Part shown: piece by piece, positions 1 through 11,009 of the stretch
How positions within the stretch are numbered: position 1 is the stretch's first letter
Layout of the letters: each line of letters begins with the position of its first letter
Notes under the pieces: generated by a model
What the model was told of the DNA's origin: nothing
The model's database searches: none
The model's input: the letters and a program-made list of their open reading frames with translations, nothing else
Assembly: GCA_002751075.1 (NCBI GenBank)
Contig: NAOQ01000249.1
Coordinates: 1,866 to 33,584, forward strand
Direction: 5' to 3'
Length of the DNA stretch: 31,719 bases
From: Ichthyophonus hoferi
Taxonomy: Eukaryota > Opisthokonta > Ichthyosporea > Ichthyophonida > Ichthyophonidae
Program-made: the position numbers and the translations under genes

Positions 1-265
1 TATACAATACTCTACAGTACTATACTATACTATACTATACGATACTATATTATACCATACTCTAATAAACTATACTATACAATACTCTACAGTACTATAT
101 TGTACTAACTATACTATACCATACTCTAATAAGTTATACTATACAATACTCTACAGTACTATATTGTACTATACTATACTATACCATATTCTCCGGCACT
201 ATACTATACTAAACTATATTATATCGTACTTTACTATACTATACCATACTATACTCTACTATGCC
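1..265. repeat. TATAC-type satellite at the window edge
   Basis: The stretch is built from variants of the 5-mer TATAC/ATACT. A higher-order unit beginning TATACAATACTCTACAG recurs at about positions 1, 76 and 140, so the spacing is irregular (75 then 64). The array ends near 265, where ordinary sequence leads into the last visible exon of the minus-strand gene. No open frame of note is present. It probably lies within the next intron of that gene, whose remaining exons are outside the window. Confidence 0.85.
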
Positions 266-320
266 TAACACTTCACTACGGTACACATCACCTATCCCCT
301 TACAACCTCGACCACCTTAC

Positions 321-3300
321 CTTCTTGAGAGCCTCGATGGCCTGGACATGTTTACCCTCAAGATCTATCAATTCAGCTGTTTCTTTTGACAGTTCTGCTA
401 TCTGTAATGCAAGCTGCGCCTTCTCCTCCGACACCTTTTGCTCGTTCCCAATCACTACAGTCTATAGCAAACGATTGGAATAATATAAGGATGTATAAGA
501 ATGTTTAAGAATGGAATAATAATAACTTGAATAGATTACATTTATAGCAAGTGAAATAACTTAAGTTATTACTATGTCTAGTATAAATGTGATGGAAGAA
601 GTGTGTGTAAATGGTAATAGGTTTGCAAGAAAAGAAAGAGAAGGAGAGAGGGCGTTATGAAAGGAATCGATGTGTATGTGTATGTGTATATGTGTATATG
701 GTTTAATATACCTTGACTTCAATTACATCCTGTAGTTTCTCAGAGTGCTTTTTAGCCAACCTAATAAGATTCAACTCTTTCTCTTTCAATTGGCTTCTAA
801 GTACATCGATCTCGGCCTGGGCCAATGCTTCGGCTTCCATAGTTTCTTTCACCTCTCCCTCTTTAATGGCCATCCTTTCCTGATCCGCCTGAAGGAGCTT
901 TTTAATGTTGTCAAGCTGTGAGAAGAAAGGAAATATATAGGTGTTAAACAATATTAAGGATGGGTAAGCCAGGTGCAGCCCGTCATTTTAATGAACACAG
1001 CTCTACCCCCAGGCTGCATTTGGATCTCGGGCCTTTACTAGGTGTTAGGCGTAGGACTACTAGAGCCATCTACCTAGACGCGTACATATCTGTACACTAG
1101 GCACCATTCTATATGTATATATACACTAGGCACCATTCTATATATATATATACTAGGTACCATTCTATATATATATACACTAGGCACTATTCTATATATA
1201 TATATATACACTAGGCACCATTCTATATATATACACTAGGCACCATTCTATATATATATACACTAGATACCATTCTATATATATATATATATATATACAC
1301 TAGGCACCATTCTATATATATACTAGGTACCATTCTACACTAGGCACCATTCTATATGTATGAATGTATCAGGAATCAGACCCCCTAACAGGGGCCAGCT
1401 AATACTACATATCCTGTGATGCACCCTGCTACACGCACCAATCCCTCCTCCTAATAGCATATAAAGACATGCCATTACACGAGTCATGATATCCAAGCAA
1501 TCACCAACCTTTGTCTCTGAGGTCTTTTTCTGGCTGTTCAGAAGAGAAATCTTAGCCTGCTTCTCTTCCATCTCACTGACATACATACTAACCGTAGACT
1601 TCAATCGTTTTATTGGTCCATCCTGTTCTTTAGGAGGTGTGGTTGGTCGTTTCTTACGTAAATCCAGTTGATCTGACTCGCTCTCTGTACTTGCTTCAGT
1701 GGTGCCATAATTACTAGTAGACTGTGGCTTGTGTCTGTGTGTTGGAGGGAAATGAGAGAGAGAGAGAGAGGGAGGGAGAAAGTAAGGCAAAAAGAAGGAT
1801 GAAGAAAAAATATATATAGAAATTAGGTAGTCATGTCTTCTAGATAGCTCCTTACACTACAGACACTATCATACCATATAGTATGTGAGTTGAATATCAT
1901 TAATAGGATGGACCTATTATATAGTGTAAACAAGAGATGAAATAACTCTCCTGTACTGGATAGGTATAGGGGGAGGGGAGGGATAGGCAAAGTGCCAGTA
2001 AAAAGGGATATGTAATACGGGATGCAATAAAGACAAGATGAGATGAGGCAATAAAGAATATAATATAGAGCAGGTTAGAGGGATGATAGGGGGTGTATAT
2101 GGGATCAATCTGTCCTAGGGACTAATGGGAAATGAATGCATTGGGGTCATGAAGGGAAAGACGGGAGGGAGAGAAAAGGAGAGGGAGAGAAAGTAGGAGA
2201 AAGTGGGAGGTGAAGAAAGAAAGATGAGATGACATACAATTGGGTGAGACTCTTTTTAATAAACTCCAAGTAGGAAGACAGGGCGCCACTTCCTGGCACA
2301 GAAGAGATCTCATCCTCTTCCTCCTCTGAGTCATCGCTATCATCTGATTGGTCCTCGGAGCTCTCTCCTCCTACCTCTATTATCATATTTCCTATAGTGA
2401 CAGTACCAGCTGTCTGGAATACATCTCGTGCAACATGGCCCCCTGTGGAGTAGAGAGAATAACTTAATGTGTATATGTATAACTCAATAACATGATTAAA
2501 TGTAGGAGAGAGGGAGAGAGAAAGATATGAACTGTGGGTGCATCAGAAGGAGTGTATGACGTGTTACATGAATACACATATACGTAGGCATCTAGGGAGA
2601 AGGAAGAAGGAGGGGAAGTGTAACCCAAATACAGCAAGCATTAAGGTAGGTAACCAATCAAGAACAAAGATAAGTAAGGTAAAGAAATCAACTAACCAAT
2701 CAAACACAGAATAACCCACAGAGGACAAACCACGAATCACCCCCAATCCATTGTTTCACACATGTTTAATCAAAATAGCATTGCCAACTGGCCAAGAACA
2801 ATATACAACTTGTGGAATATATATAAGAGGTCTACAACAACCCAACCTACCATAGGGTGAACCTGGCAAGGGTGACCCGGGGTGTCTTTGAGCCCTTAGA
2901 TGTCTGGCTTGTAAGTAAGGTAACGCTTTACGTACAGGTCCACCAGGTCGCAAGGCTGTGCTGGCTCTGACTGTAGCCGGGGAGCGTCTAGGTCCTCCAG
3001 ATAGGGCCGACATAGGCGGGCGGGACATTTGCTGATGTAGTTGTTGTTGTAGTTGCTGTAATTGTTGTTGTTGTTGTAAACTAGATGTTAATCCTGTGGT
3101 AGATGCAGGCTTTGCAGGGGTATAGGCACTAACAGTAGTGGATGACTTGTTACCAACGTGAAGGGACGGTGGTATTGATTGAGATGGAGCTTGATTATTA
3201 GTGGAAATATTTGAACCATCACTGGTTTGTTTAGGATGGAACCTGGTTCTGGCTACAGATTGTACAGGATTGACATCAATATCAGTTTCTGTAAGAGAGG

Positions 3301-6300
3301 GTAAGGAGGATATTAATACTACGGTATATATATATATATGTTTAATATATATATATATGAATGCGCATAAATACGTACATGTATCAATATGTTAAATATG
3401 CATACACTTAATACAACTATGCCTCTGCACATGGTACTAATATGGAGTGGCCTAATAGATAGCAGTATCTCCAATTACACAAACATATAAACACACTAAC
3501 CTGAATCTAGAGTCTCTATATCCATGTCAACACTCTCCGTGTTATCATTGGTTAGTGCTGTACTCTCATGTGCATTCATAATAATGTGACGTGGCACCCA
3601 GGTTGGCTGGGAGGGATTAGATAAAGATTAGATCGAATAAAAATTAAAAGGTTAAGATCGGCAAGTATAGAACAAATGATTGGTGATTGCTCGTAAGAGA
3701 GAGAATATGTCTGTGAAAAAAATTAACTGAAAGAAAAAGGCATATAAGAATGTGGGTGCCCGTATATGTGTATATGTATGTGTATGTATGTATATAAATA
3801 CACAGATGGCACAACAACAGCAGCACCCACCTTGACCTCTATCAAAGTAGTGCCAGTCTCTCCTATAATGGGTGGTATCTTGCCCTGTAGCTCAGGCAAT
3901 GGCTCTGTGAACATGCCAGTGAGTGAGTAATCATGTCAGAAATATCTAAGTCAAAGGTGCCAATTGTAAGGCCCGTTAGGAGCACCCAACCAATAATATC
4001 AACTAAGCTGTCTCTTAAGGCTTACCCCCACGGCCTTAGGAGATGATTGGTCAATGGTTAGGGGGTCCAAAAATGGTTTATAAATACGAGGTGAGGGAGA
4101 CAAATGCATCTGACTACCTCACATATTGATTATTCGTATATGGTAAATTATACATAAAGGAAGCCTCTGATTGGATGGGATAAAATAATAATGGTAGGTG
4201 CATGAGGGAGAGAGAGGGAGAGGGAAAGGAAAAGTGTAGATACATGATTAACCCAATAGAATACAGGCTGTCATCCAACCTACCATCTGGCAGGACAACT
4301 ATAGCGGATACTTCCTTGTTGAATACCACCTTGCTACCAAAAAAAGTATGTTGCGTCATATCTTTCCAATCAGATTCCGATACTCTTTGAGACCCTGTCT
4401 GTGGTAATACCGGGTAGGCAGGACTGGGTGGCGGAGGGACACCAAAGGATCTCCTACGGGGCAGGGGAGGTGGGGGGGGTCTCCCTTCAATGAAATCAGG
4501 GGGATAGTTAAGTGATCGATAATTGTCTCCATAATTGGATGGAGGGTATTGCAAAAGGGGTGGTCTGCTGTTGCCATAGTGATGGAGTGGGGCTGGGGCT
4601 GGTAGCATAGGAGGCCTGTCACCGAAGTTTGAGCCATACACCATTGGATCAATCCCGTGATTCATTGGTGAAGGTTGCTGCATGCCATGATGGGGGTGTC
4701 TCATTGGGTTATTAAAGGAGGGATCCATGTTATGCATTGCATTTCCATGACCAGGTGGTAGATGATGTAAGGGGATTGGCTCCCCTAAAAAGGGAGGCCC
4801 GGGAGAGGAATGGGATAGAAGGGGTGAATAATCAGATGGTTCTGGTGATATGTTTATCGGAGCAGAGTGTTGTGGGTATATCCCAGATTTCATTGGCCCC
4901 CTGGAGGGGTTGCTATCCCGCCAGACCGGGTCGGGGGATGCGGGTCGCAGAGTAACTTTTGATTGGCGATCCTTATCTAGCCTTGATCTCTCCCTCTCCT
5001 TCCCTCTGTCATCTAATTGGTTCTTATTGCTATAATCAAAGGAAGCCCTATCACGACTGCTAGCTCTAGTTCTACGATCACGATCAGGCCTGAAGTAAAC
5101 CAATGTTAGATGTTATAGCTCTCGATCAGTGGTTATAATTATTTGATATAAATGTACAGATGTATGTTTAACACAGTAAATATATCGAGGGGAGAAATGG
5201 GAGAGGGAAAGGGAGAAGAAGAAGAGCAGAACATGTATATACAAAAGAGTGTGAACAAGGATACATATTCGTATATGTTTACGCTTTGTGATGTAGGATT
5301 TATAAATCTATATATGGTTTTATCTGGAGTTATTTATATCGCTATTTGTATATAGAGTCATATCCTACTTTGCAAAGATTATTTGTATTATTATTAAGGC
5401 TATTCACCCTAAATAAAATATGGCATGCTATGATATGGTACGGATCTGTATATATATATGTGCATATACACATAAATATAGTGGGTGAGGAATGTAAAAT
5501 AAACAGAACCAACTTAGTAAGAAAAAACCACAAAGAACTCGAAAAAAAAAAAAGACACCGCTCCATAAAACTATTGACGACATTATTTACCCCGCTACTT
5601 GGTGAAGTAAATCATCAAATTCTGACACCACTGAAGAGCCCGCTGTAAGAAAATAATAATCAGAATGGTATTTACATATGCCTACATACATTCAGAGAGC
5701 CTTATAATAATGGGTTACAAGCCTGCGTCCTTTATTGTGTTGTTAGGTATAACCAACATGTCTCAAATGATTATACAATAGTTGGAAGGAAGAGATGTTG
5801 CACTGAGAAAGACTGTCACAAACAAATTTTGTTTTTGCTATCTCATATAGGGGTAAAAATGTTATATAAAGAGCAACAGAGCGTGGTAAAGAAACAAGGA
5901 AAGCGTGGTTGTTCATTTAACCTACAGTTTCGATGGCGGCTGCTAAGGCTCGGTGCTGGCCTCTCCTTTTCGCTGGTAGCAGGACGTAGCGGTCTCCTGT
6001 AGGCCGGCTTAGAAGACGGTGGTGGTAGTGGTGGTTTTTCTGTATGTTCACCCCAGATTTGACTTTATTATATCGTTGGTGTATACATATACACGATAAC
6101 TTATAAAACCAACTGTATACTACCGCATCAGAAACTAAATTTAACCTGGAATTACTACAATGAACTTATTTTTCCTGCAGGTATTTGTGAATGATGTAAA
6201 TATGTAAAAGCCATAGCAAAAGGTTATGGGAAAACACACATGGCACTGTTGTGCACGTGCTACCCATGTTGTATGTGCGGTTTGTGAGTCTGTCTATGGA

Positions 6301-6776
6301 AGTGTATGTGAATCTATTGTGCAACTGTGTATAGTATTAGGCTGCAACACGTTAACGGATAATTGCTTACCTGTATTATGTTTTGAAATGTGATCAACCT
6401 GGGGCTCCGGGTTTGACACCCCTAACTCACCCTCTTCCAACTCTCCTTCTTCTTTCTCACTATCTTCAATAACAATATCCTTTGTTTCTACTGGTTGATC
6501 GCTGTTAACTGTCTTCAATAGCTTCATGTCTGTTACACACTCATTCGGTTTCTTCTCTACTATGTCTACAACAACTGTATTTGTCTGTTTACTAGTTGTA
6601 TTTTGCACAGGTGTAACAGTGTTGGACAAGTTTATATTTAACGATCGGAGCAGTTGCTCCCGAAGGCTTTCTGCTTGCTCTTGTAGACCCATTACCGTAC
6701 ATTGACCTGGGCCATCCTCTTTCGCCGCCAGTTTACTCGTTAACATGCCTCCAAGAGGGTCGTATTTCGGGCACAT
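321..6776 (-). CDS. ZFC3H1-like nuclear protein, 5' part (partial, 11 exons)
   Basis: Exons in order of transcription are 6776-6371, 6039-5926, 5642-5591, 5089-4284, 3904-3831, 3606-3501, 3288-2851, 2442-2238, 1734-1509, 915-712 and 461-321. All introns are GT-AG and every phase agrees, giving 924 codons without a stop. A donor follows 321, so the gene continues off the left edge. Visible along the protein are LREQLLRSL (38-46), EEGELEEGEL (109-118), a proline/basic stretch, FDDLL (near 182), an Arg/Asp/Ser-rich then Pro/His/Met-rich disordered region (191-450), a Q-rich run (near 600), an acidic Ser/Asp/Glu tract (692-711) and a coiled coil (about 785-924). Vertebrate ZFC3H1, the PAXT adaptor that links the helicase MTR4 to nuclear poly(A) RNA, has EEGELEDGE, FEDLL, an LREELLKSL motif, an acidic tract and then a coiled coil in a comparable layout. 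The diagnostic zinc finger and HAT repeats would be off-window. Any other disordered nuclear coiled-coil protein remains possible. The start at 6776 is preferred because upstream in-frame sequence is Cys/Phe/Val-rich and unlike the rest. Confidence 0.72.
692..1734 (-). other. coiled-coil segment of the ZFC3H1-like protein
   Basis: Exons 1734-1509 and 915-712, plus the following exon 461-321, encode about 140 residues rich in Glu, Lys, Gln and Leu with heptad-like spacing and no prolines after the TTPPKEQDG turn. In family terms this corresponds to the helical region that precedes the zinc finger in ZFC3H1. The coordinates given include intron sequence. Confidence 0.6.
1095..1357. repeat. intronic minisatellite, CACTAGGCACCATTCTA plus (TA)n
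   Basis: About ten copies of a 16-17 bp core (CACTAGGCACCATTCTA, with TACTAGGTACC and CACTAGATACC variants) are separated by (TA)n spacers of varying length. The array lies wholly inside the intron between exons 1734-1509 and 915-712 of the minus-strand gene, and has no coding potential. Confidence 0.95.
1754..1771. repeat. (GA)n microsatellite
   Basis: A short GA run (CT on the sense strand of the minus-strand gene) forms part of the polypyrimidine tract just upstream of the acceptor of exon 1734-1509. The repeat therefore probably contributes to splice-site recognition. Confidence 0.8.
5591..6039 (-). other. two short exons of the ZFC3H1-like gene
   Basis: Exon 6039-5926 (114 bp) has acceptor ACATACAG and donor GTAGGT. 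It reads E-KPPLPPPSSKPAYRRPLRP and so on, and is phase 1 at both ends, so it could be skipped without a frame change. Exon 5642-5591 (52 bp) has acceptor TTTCTTACAG and donor GTAAAT and carries SEFDDLLHQVAG. It converts phase 1 to phase 2, which is what the next exon (from 5089) needs. Both are too short to stand out as open frames and were placed by splice sites and phase. Confidence 0.7.
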
Positions 6777-9700
6777 AATATGCACACAACCGAAAGAAAA
6801 AATAATATACACGACGCGGTTACTGAAGTTGAGACAGTTGTATAGGTTATCATATTCTTTAACAAGGTTTGTATCCAATACGAAGACAACTTGAACCGCC
6901 AATATGGACATTGTCACGCATTTTAACTTTTTCTGTGACACACATAAAGCCAAAAAAAGAAATTGTCCCGCATTTTGGTTTCCTGGATCAAGTAAATTGC
7001 GTGAATTTTTGTTTCGCTTTTGCAATCGCGGGATTGCATGCATGTATGCTGTTCAATGTTCAATGTATTTCTATGATGTAAATTGAAATGATATCCTCTA
7101 GGAGTATTGTAATATAAAGATAAAGCTCGAAATTTTCAGTCTAGGAACTTAGGGAGCTACACACGTGATTGCTAGGTCTGTAAACACAAAATACAAATAA
7201 ACATTAATGAGAGGATCTAGGGCTCTTCCAAAATTCGAAGTACTACTCCGGTTCGACCCGGTGTGGCATATAGTACAATAACGGGTCATTTATGCATAAA
7301 CGAATAGGTTATCTGAACTGCTCAGCTAATCGAGTGACTAATCATTATACTCACGGTCTAAATAAACGGTTATAAAAATATTCTGGCAAGTAAAGTTTGT
7401 ACTATATATTTGTTAAAAGTTTACAGAAACTCGTTAGACACATTCTGTGAACTCCAATTTTTTGTATTTCGTGGTTTGCTTATGCACAATTTATTGTACT
7501 ATAAATTGGCCCTAATATAATCACTTCTGATATTGGCCAACATAAATAACTTCTTATTTTTATGTCAAACACAAACAAAATTATGCTGTTTTATTTTAAT
7601 ATTACAATAACTTGAGAGTAATACAACTAATAGTAAATATGTACCTGTTATTCAACCTGTAGCAGCAACATAATTAAAATTGCATTATTACTGTTGAAAT
7701 GTTAGAAGTTTCGAGGGTCTTAGTATTGAAGGCGAGTTTCTCAGCCATGCCTAGATTATGATACATTGGACAGTATTTCAAGCCTTCCAATTTCAATAAA
7801 AACTAGCTAGGAAAACGTCTATCAATCAATGGAGAAATATCGTTAATTATCAATCAACACCTAATAGCATGAATGGAACTGAAATAGGTCCAATAATTAC
7901 TCGAACTGTCTAAATATTACACTCATCATCATTAAGACGACGAATCTACTTTGTGATTAGTGGCAAGAAAGCGCACTAAGGTTTAGGAGGAAGAAATGGT
8001 CCAAATTTGACAGCATTACCACAGGCACAAATCAACTAAATTAAAGTGAAGGTGCATATACTATGTAGAAGCTCCTGAATACAGTAATTAGCATATCTAT
8101 ATAATATACGAAATTAAATGACTTCAAGTGTTTCGGTAGTTGTGATTCGTTATGAAAGTCCCTAGCTATCTGGTTCGGTGGCCTAGATTTGGTCTGTTAG
8201 GTATTTAATACTCAATACATCTGCAATATTACTGCCTAGATTGCAAGGATAATACTTGCTAGCCCTTTACATCAACATATATCATACCAATCTGTGGTAG
8301 TTTTAGTAACTTGTCTACAGGTTTTGAGGTCGCCAAATGGGTGTTGCATAATAAGACTACATATATACATATTATGATATTGTTTAATAAATAATAATTG
8401 AGGGAAAAGTTCTTTGTGTCACGAACGCATTCGTATTTTTCCATATCAGTATAGTACACGTAAGCATGCGGGGTTGCCGCGTATGCCCGGGTGGACGTTT
8501 ATTAGTCGTTTCCGTTCCCACTTATCCTCTTCCGGCATTTGTTTATTGCGGGTACCAATCGCAGCTGTTTTCATCATTGTAGACCGATGTTAAAGATTAT
8601 TATTGACAAATCAATTTACCTGGTTAAGAACGTTATTATCAACTAATATTGGACCAATCATTTCATGATCTGCTGGTTATCAGAACTTCGGCCGAACTGT
8701 GTTCATTCGGAGATAACGGTACATCTACTCGTCTTGTTGAAACACATTGACTGTTTTTTATTATAGAATGTAGTTTCCTGTCTGTTTTCAAGCTTATATC
8801 CGGTTTGGATAGGGTAGGGTCATTGTTAGAAAAGACATTGTTGACTAACTATGTCAACATACTCGTATGTGCGCACTGATGAAAGCAAGAGATGATATAA
8901 CCTAGTCCTTTTGCAAAGCTTTGGACGTGTGGTTTACTTATAAACAAAACGAGGCGGGTAGAGAGCTTTTTTTAAAAAGCTAGAAATTCATATTATATAG
9001 GACCGGACACATGGGCGCCTTCGCCTCGGAAGAACGTCTGGTTGCATTTATTAATGTGGAAAAAGCACTAACAAGCCTTATTTTAAAAATAAACTACTTA
9101 AGGGTATACAATTAAATATTTTCTAAGAACTAATAAAAAATAACGGGCCAAATCATACATTAAGTCTATGCCTCAGTGAACACAATACTTTCACTAGTGA
9201 AAACTATAGTTTTACTACTAAGTTCAAAAATATCAGTTACCATAGTATATTCATTGGTATAAGGTCATATCTTGTACATGGGACAACCGCAGTGTTGCAC
9301 TTATACTAATCGATATTTACACTGTATATATTGTACACATATGGAATAAGGGCTTCTCCAATACAATGATTAATTCGGTTGTACTACTTTCACACCCTCC
9401 TATAGTCAAACAGTATACATTTTAAATGCATATAAAAACCGTTGTCATGGGTTTTTACTAGCTGTACTACCACTCTTTTAACTACTTCCAAATCCAATAA
9501 TAATATCTGTACATAAATAGAAGACAGTCTATAATAGTATAATAGTTGTCATAGTGCCTCAACAACAATTAGCCACTGCGATTTCTGTCAATACAAGTTA
9601 CACAGAGTTGAAAACTCTTATCGAATTTTTATTTTTTTGGAATCACTTTCTTATTGTCGCTCTCCATATGAGCACATCTGTTAGTTGGATATTCAAATAA

Positions 9701-11009
9701 CTATAATTTATAGTAAAGTATTTCTTATTAACCAATATATATAGGCATACTATATATATGTAGCGGCGGAATGGAAATTTTCCTCACATTTAGTGAAAAA
9801 AAAATATGTATGTCGAGGGTAATATACCCACATACATGAATATACTTACGCACAGTCGCAAAAAAAAACAAAAAAGTTGGCTTTCATTCCAAACAGATGC
9901 ACACAGACTATATATAAACAATAATGTTCCGTTTATAAATTTTTTTTAAAAAAAAAAATATTAGCATAAAACAACACACCTCAGCCGTGCAACATAATGA
10001 ACGCCTTATTTCACATAAATTATTTGTTCTAATATTTACGATACTGTGGGCCTACGCTAAATCAAATCAAAACTGTTACGAAGTCAGACCACCATAGTTT
10101 TTAATGCATTCTATTGTTTATCAATCGGCTGATCAATTGTGCCTGGATATAGCCAATTATAGTTAAATCGTGATGATGTCTTAAAGCATGTGGCTTACCA
10201 TACAATGTCGGACCAATTATTCTTAGCCAAATAAAATAAAAGTAGATTAAGAATAATTGTCACATAGCATACATTTTTATTTTTGTTTTTATTTTTATAT
10301 ACCTATTACATAAGCTATTATGTATTTTCTAGAACTAATATGGGTAGATAATAACAATGAATTTAAAGGCATTTTTCTTTTATTCGGTAGGGATAGGACA
10401 ATTCAAATTGTTCTATTTTCTGGATTACATTTGTTATACCAATGGCTTCCCATGTCAAGATTGCAAAAAAGTTAATATTTTATACTTACAGGTAACTTTT
10501 TATGGCATTTATATAAAAAAATAGTTGAATTAACGTAAAGCACATAGATAAAGTAAATAAATTGCCTTGACTTGGACCCCGACAATTTTAACATTGCCAT
10601 ATGGGGTTTATATCTCCGTTTCTTTTCCACCCTGTCTGATTACAACATCTTACCAATCAAGTACTCCAAAAAATACTTTAGATGTTATTGGCTCTAGAAG
10701 TACTATTGAGTGTAAAATGCAAATAAGCAAACAGCATAAATAACATTATCAATAGTAAAAGGGAATTAAATTATTCTAAATAAAATATAAAGAATATTTT
10801 GCATGCTATAAGAGGGCTGCGTGTTAATTATGACTTTGAATGTATTGTTACATCATAAATTGTACAATGTTTAATTTCAAGCATATTTCATTATTGGCTA
10901 ATTATCAGACATAATTCTAGTCTGGTAAAAATAGTAATGACTATATATTGGTAAGGTTCTAGATAAGTTTCACAGGTTATTTTTTCCTTTAGGTGTTTAT
11001 TTTTCAATC
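6777..11009. other. intergenic region between divergent genes; no gene established
   Basis: This AT-rich stretch of about 4.2 kb contains the upstream regions of both divergent genes. Only short open frames are present: a minus-strand frame at 8577-8446 (43 residues, mixed charged composition), one at 8459-8259 on the same strand, and a plus-strand frame at 9011-9115 (34 residues). None has a recognisable domain or clear splice context. Homopolymer tracts occur near 9940-9960 (T run followed by A run). No tRNA, rRNA or mobile element was recognised. An AG at 10991-10992 after a pyrimidine-rich tract could be the acceptor of a 5' UTR intron of PGD, with the leader exon starting at 10993. Confidence 0.5.

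Noticed and set aside
1721-1733. Acceptor at 1722 for the exon 1734-1509
   Set aside because: Starting the exon at 1721 would break the frame with the GTATGT donor after 2238. The acceptor 13 bases earlier restores phase and has a better pyrimidine tract.
4114-4283. Continuation of the large minus-strand frame beyond 4284
   Set aside because: The sequence after the GTAGGT donor is intronic. The phase of the next exon (from 3904) requires the splice at 4284.
6777-7043. Upstream extension of the ZFC3H1-like first exon to an ATG at 7043
   Set aside because: The extra 89 residues are Cys/Phe/Val-rich and unlike the hydrophilic remainder. The ATG at 6776 gives a more coherent protein. It remains possible if the transcript starts further upstream.
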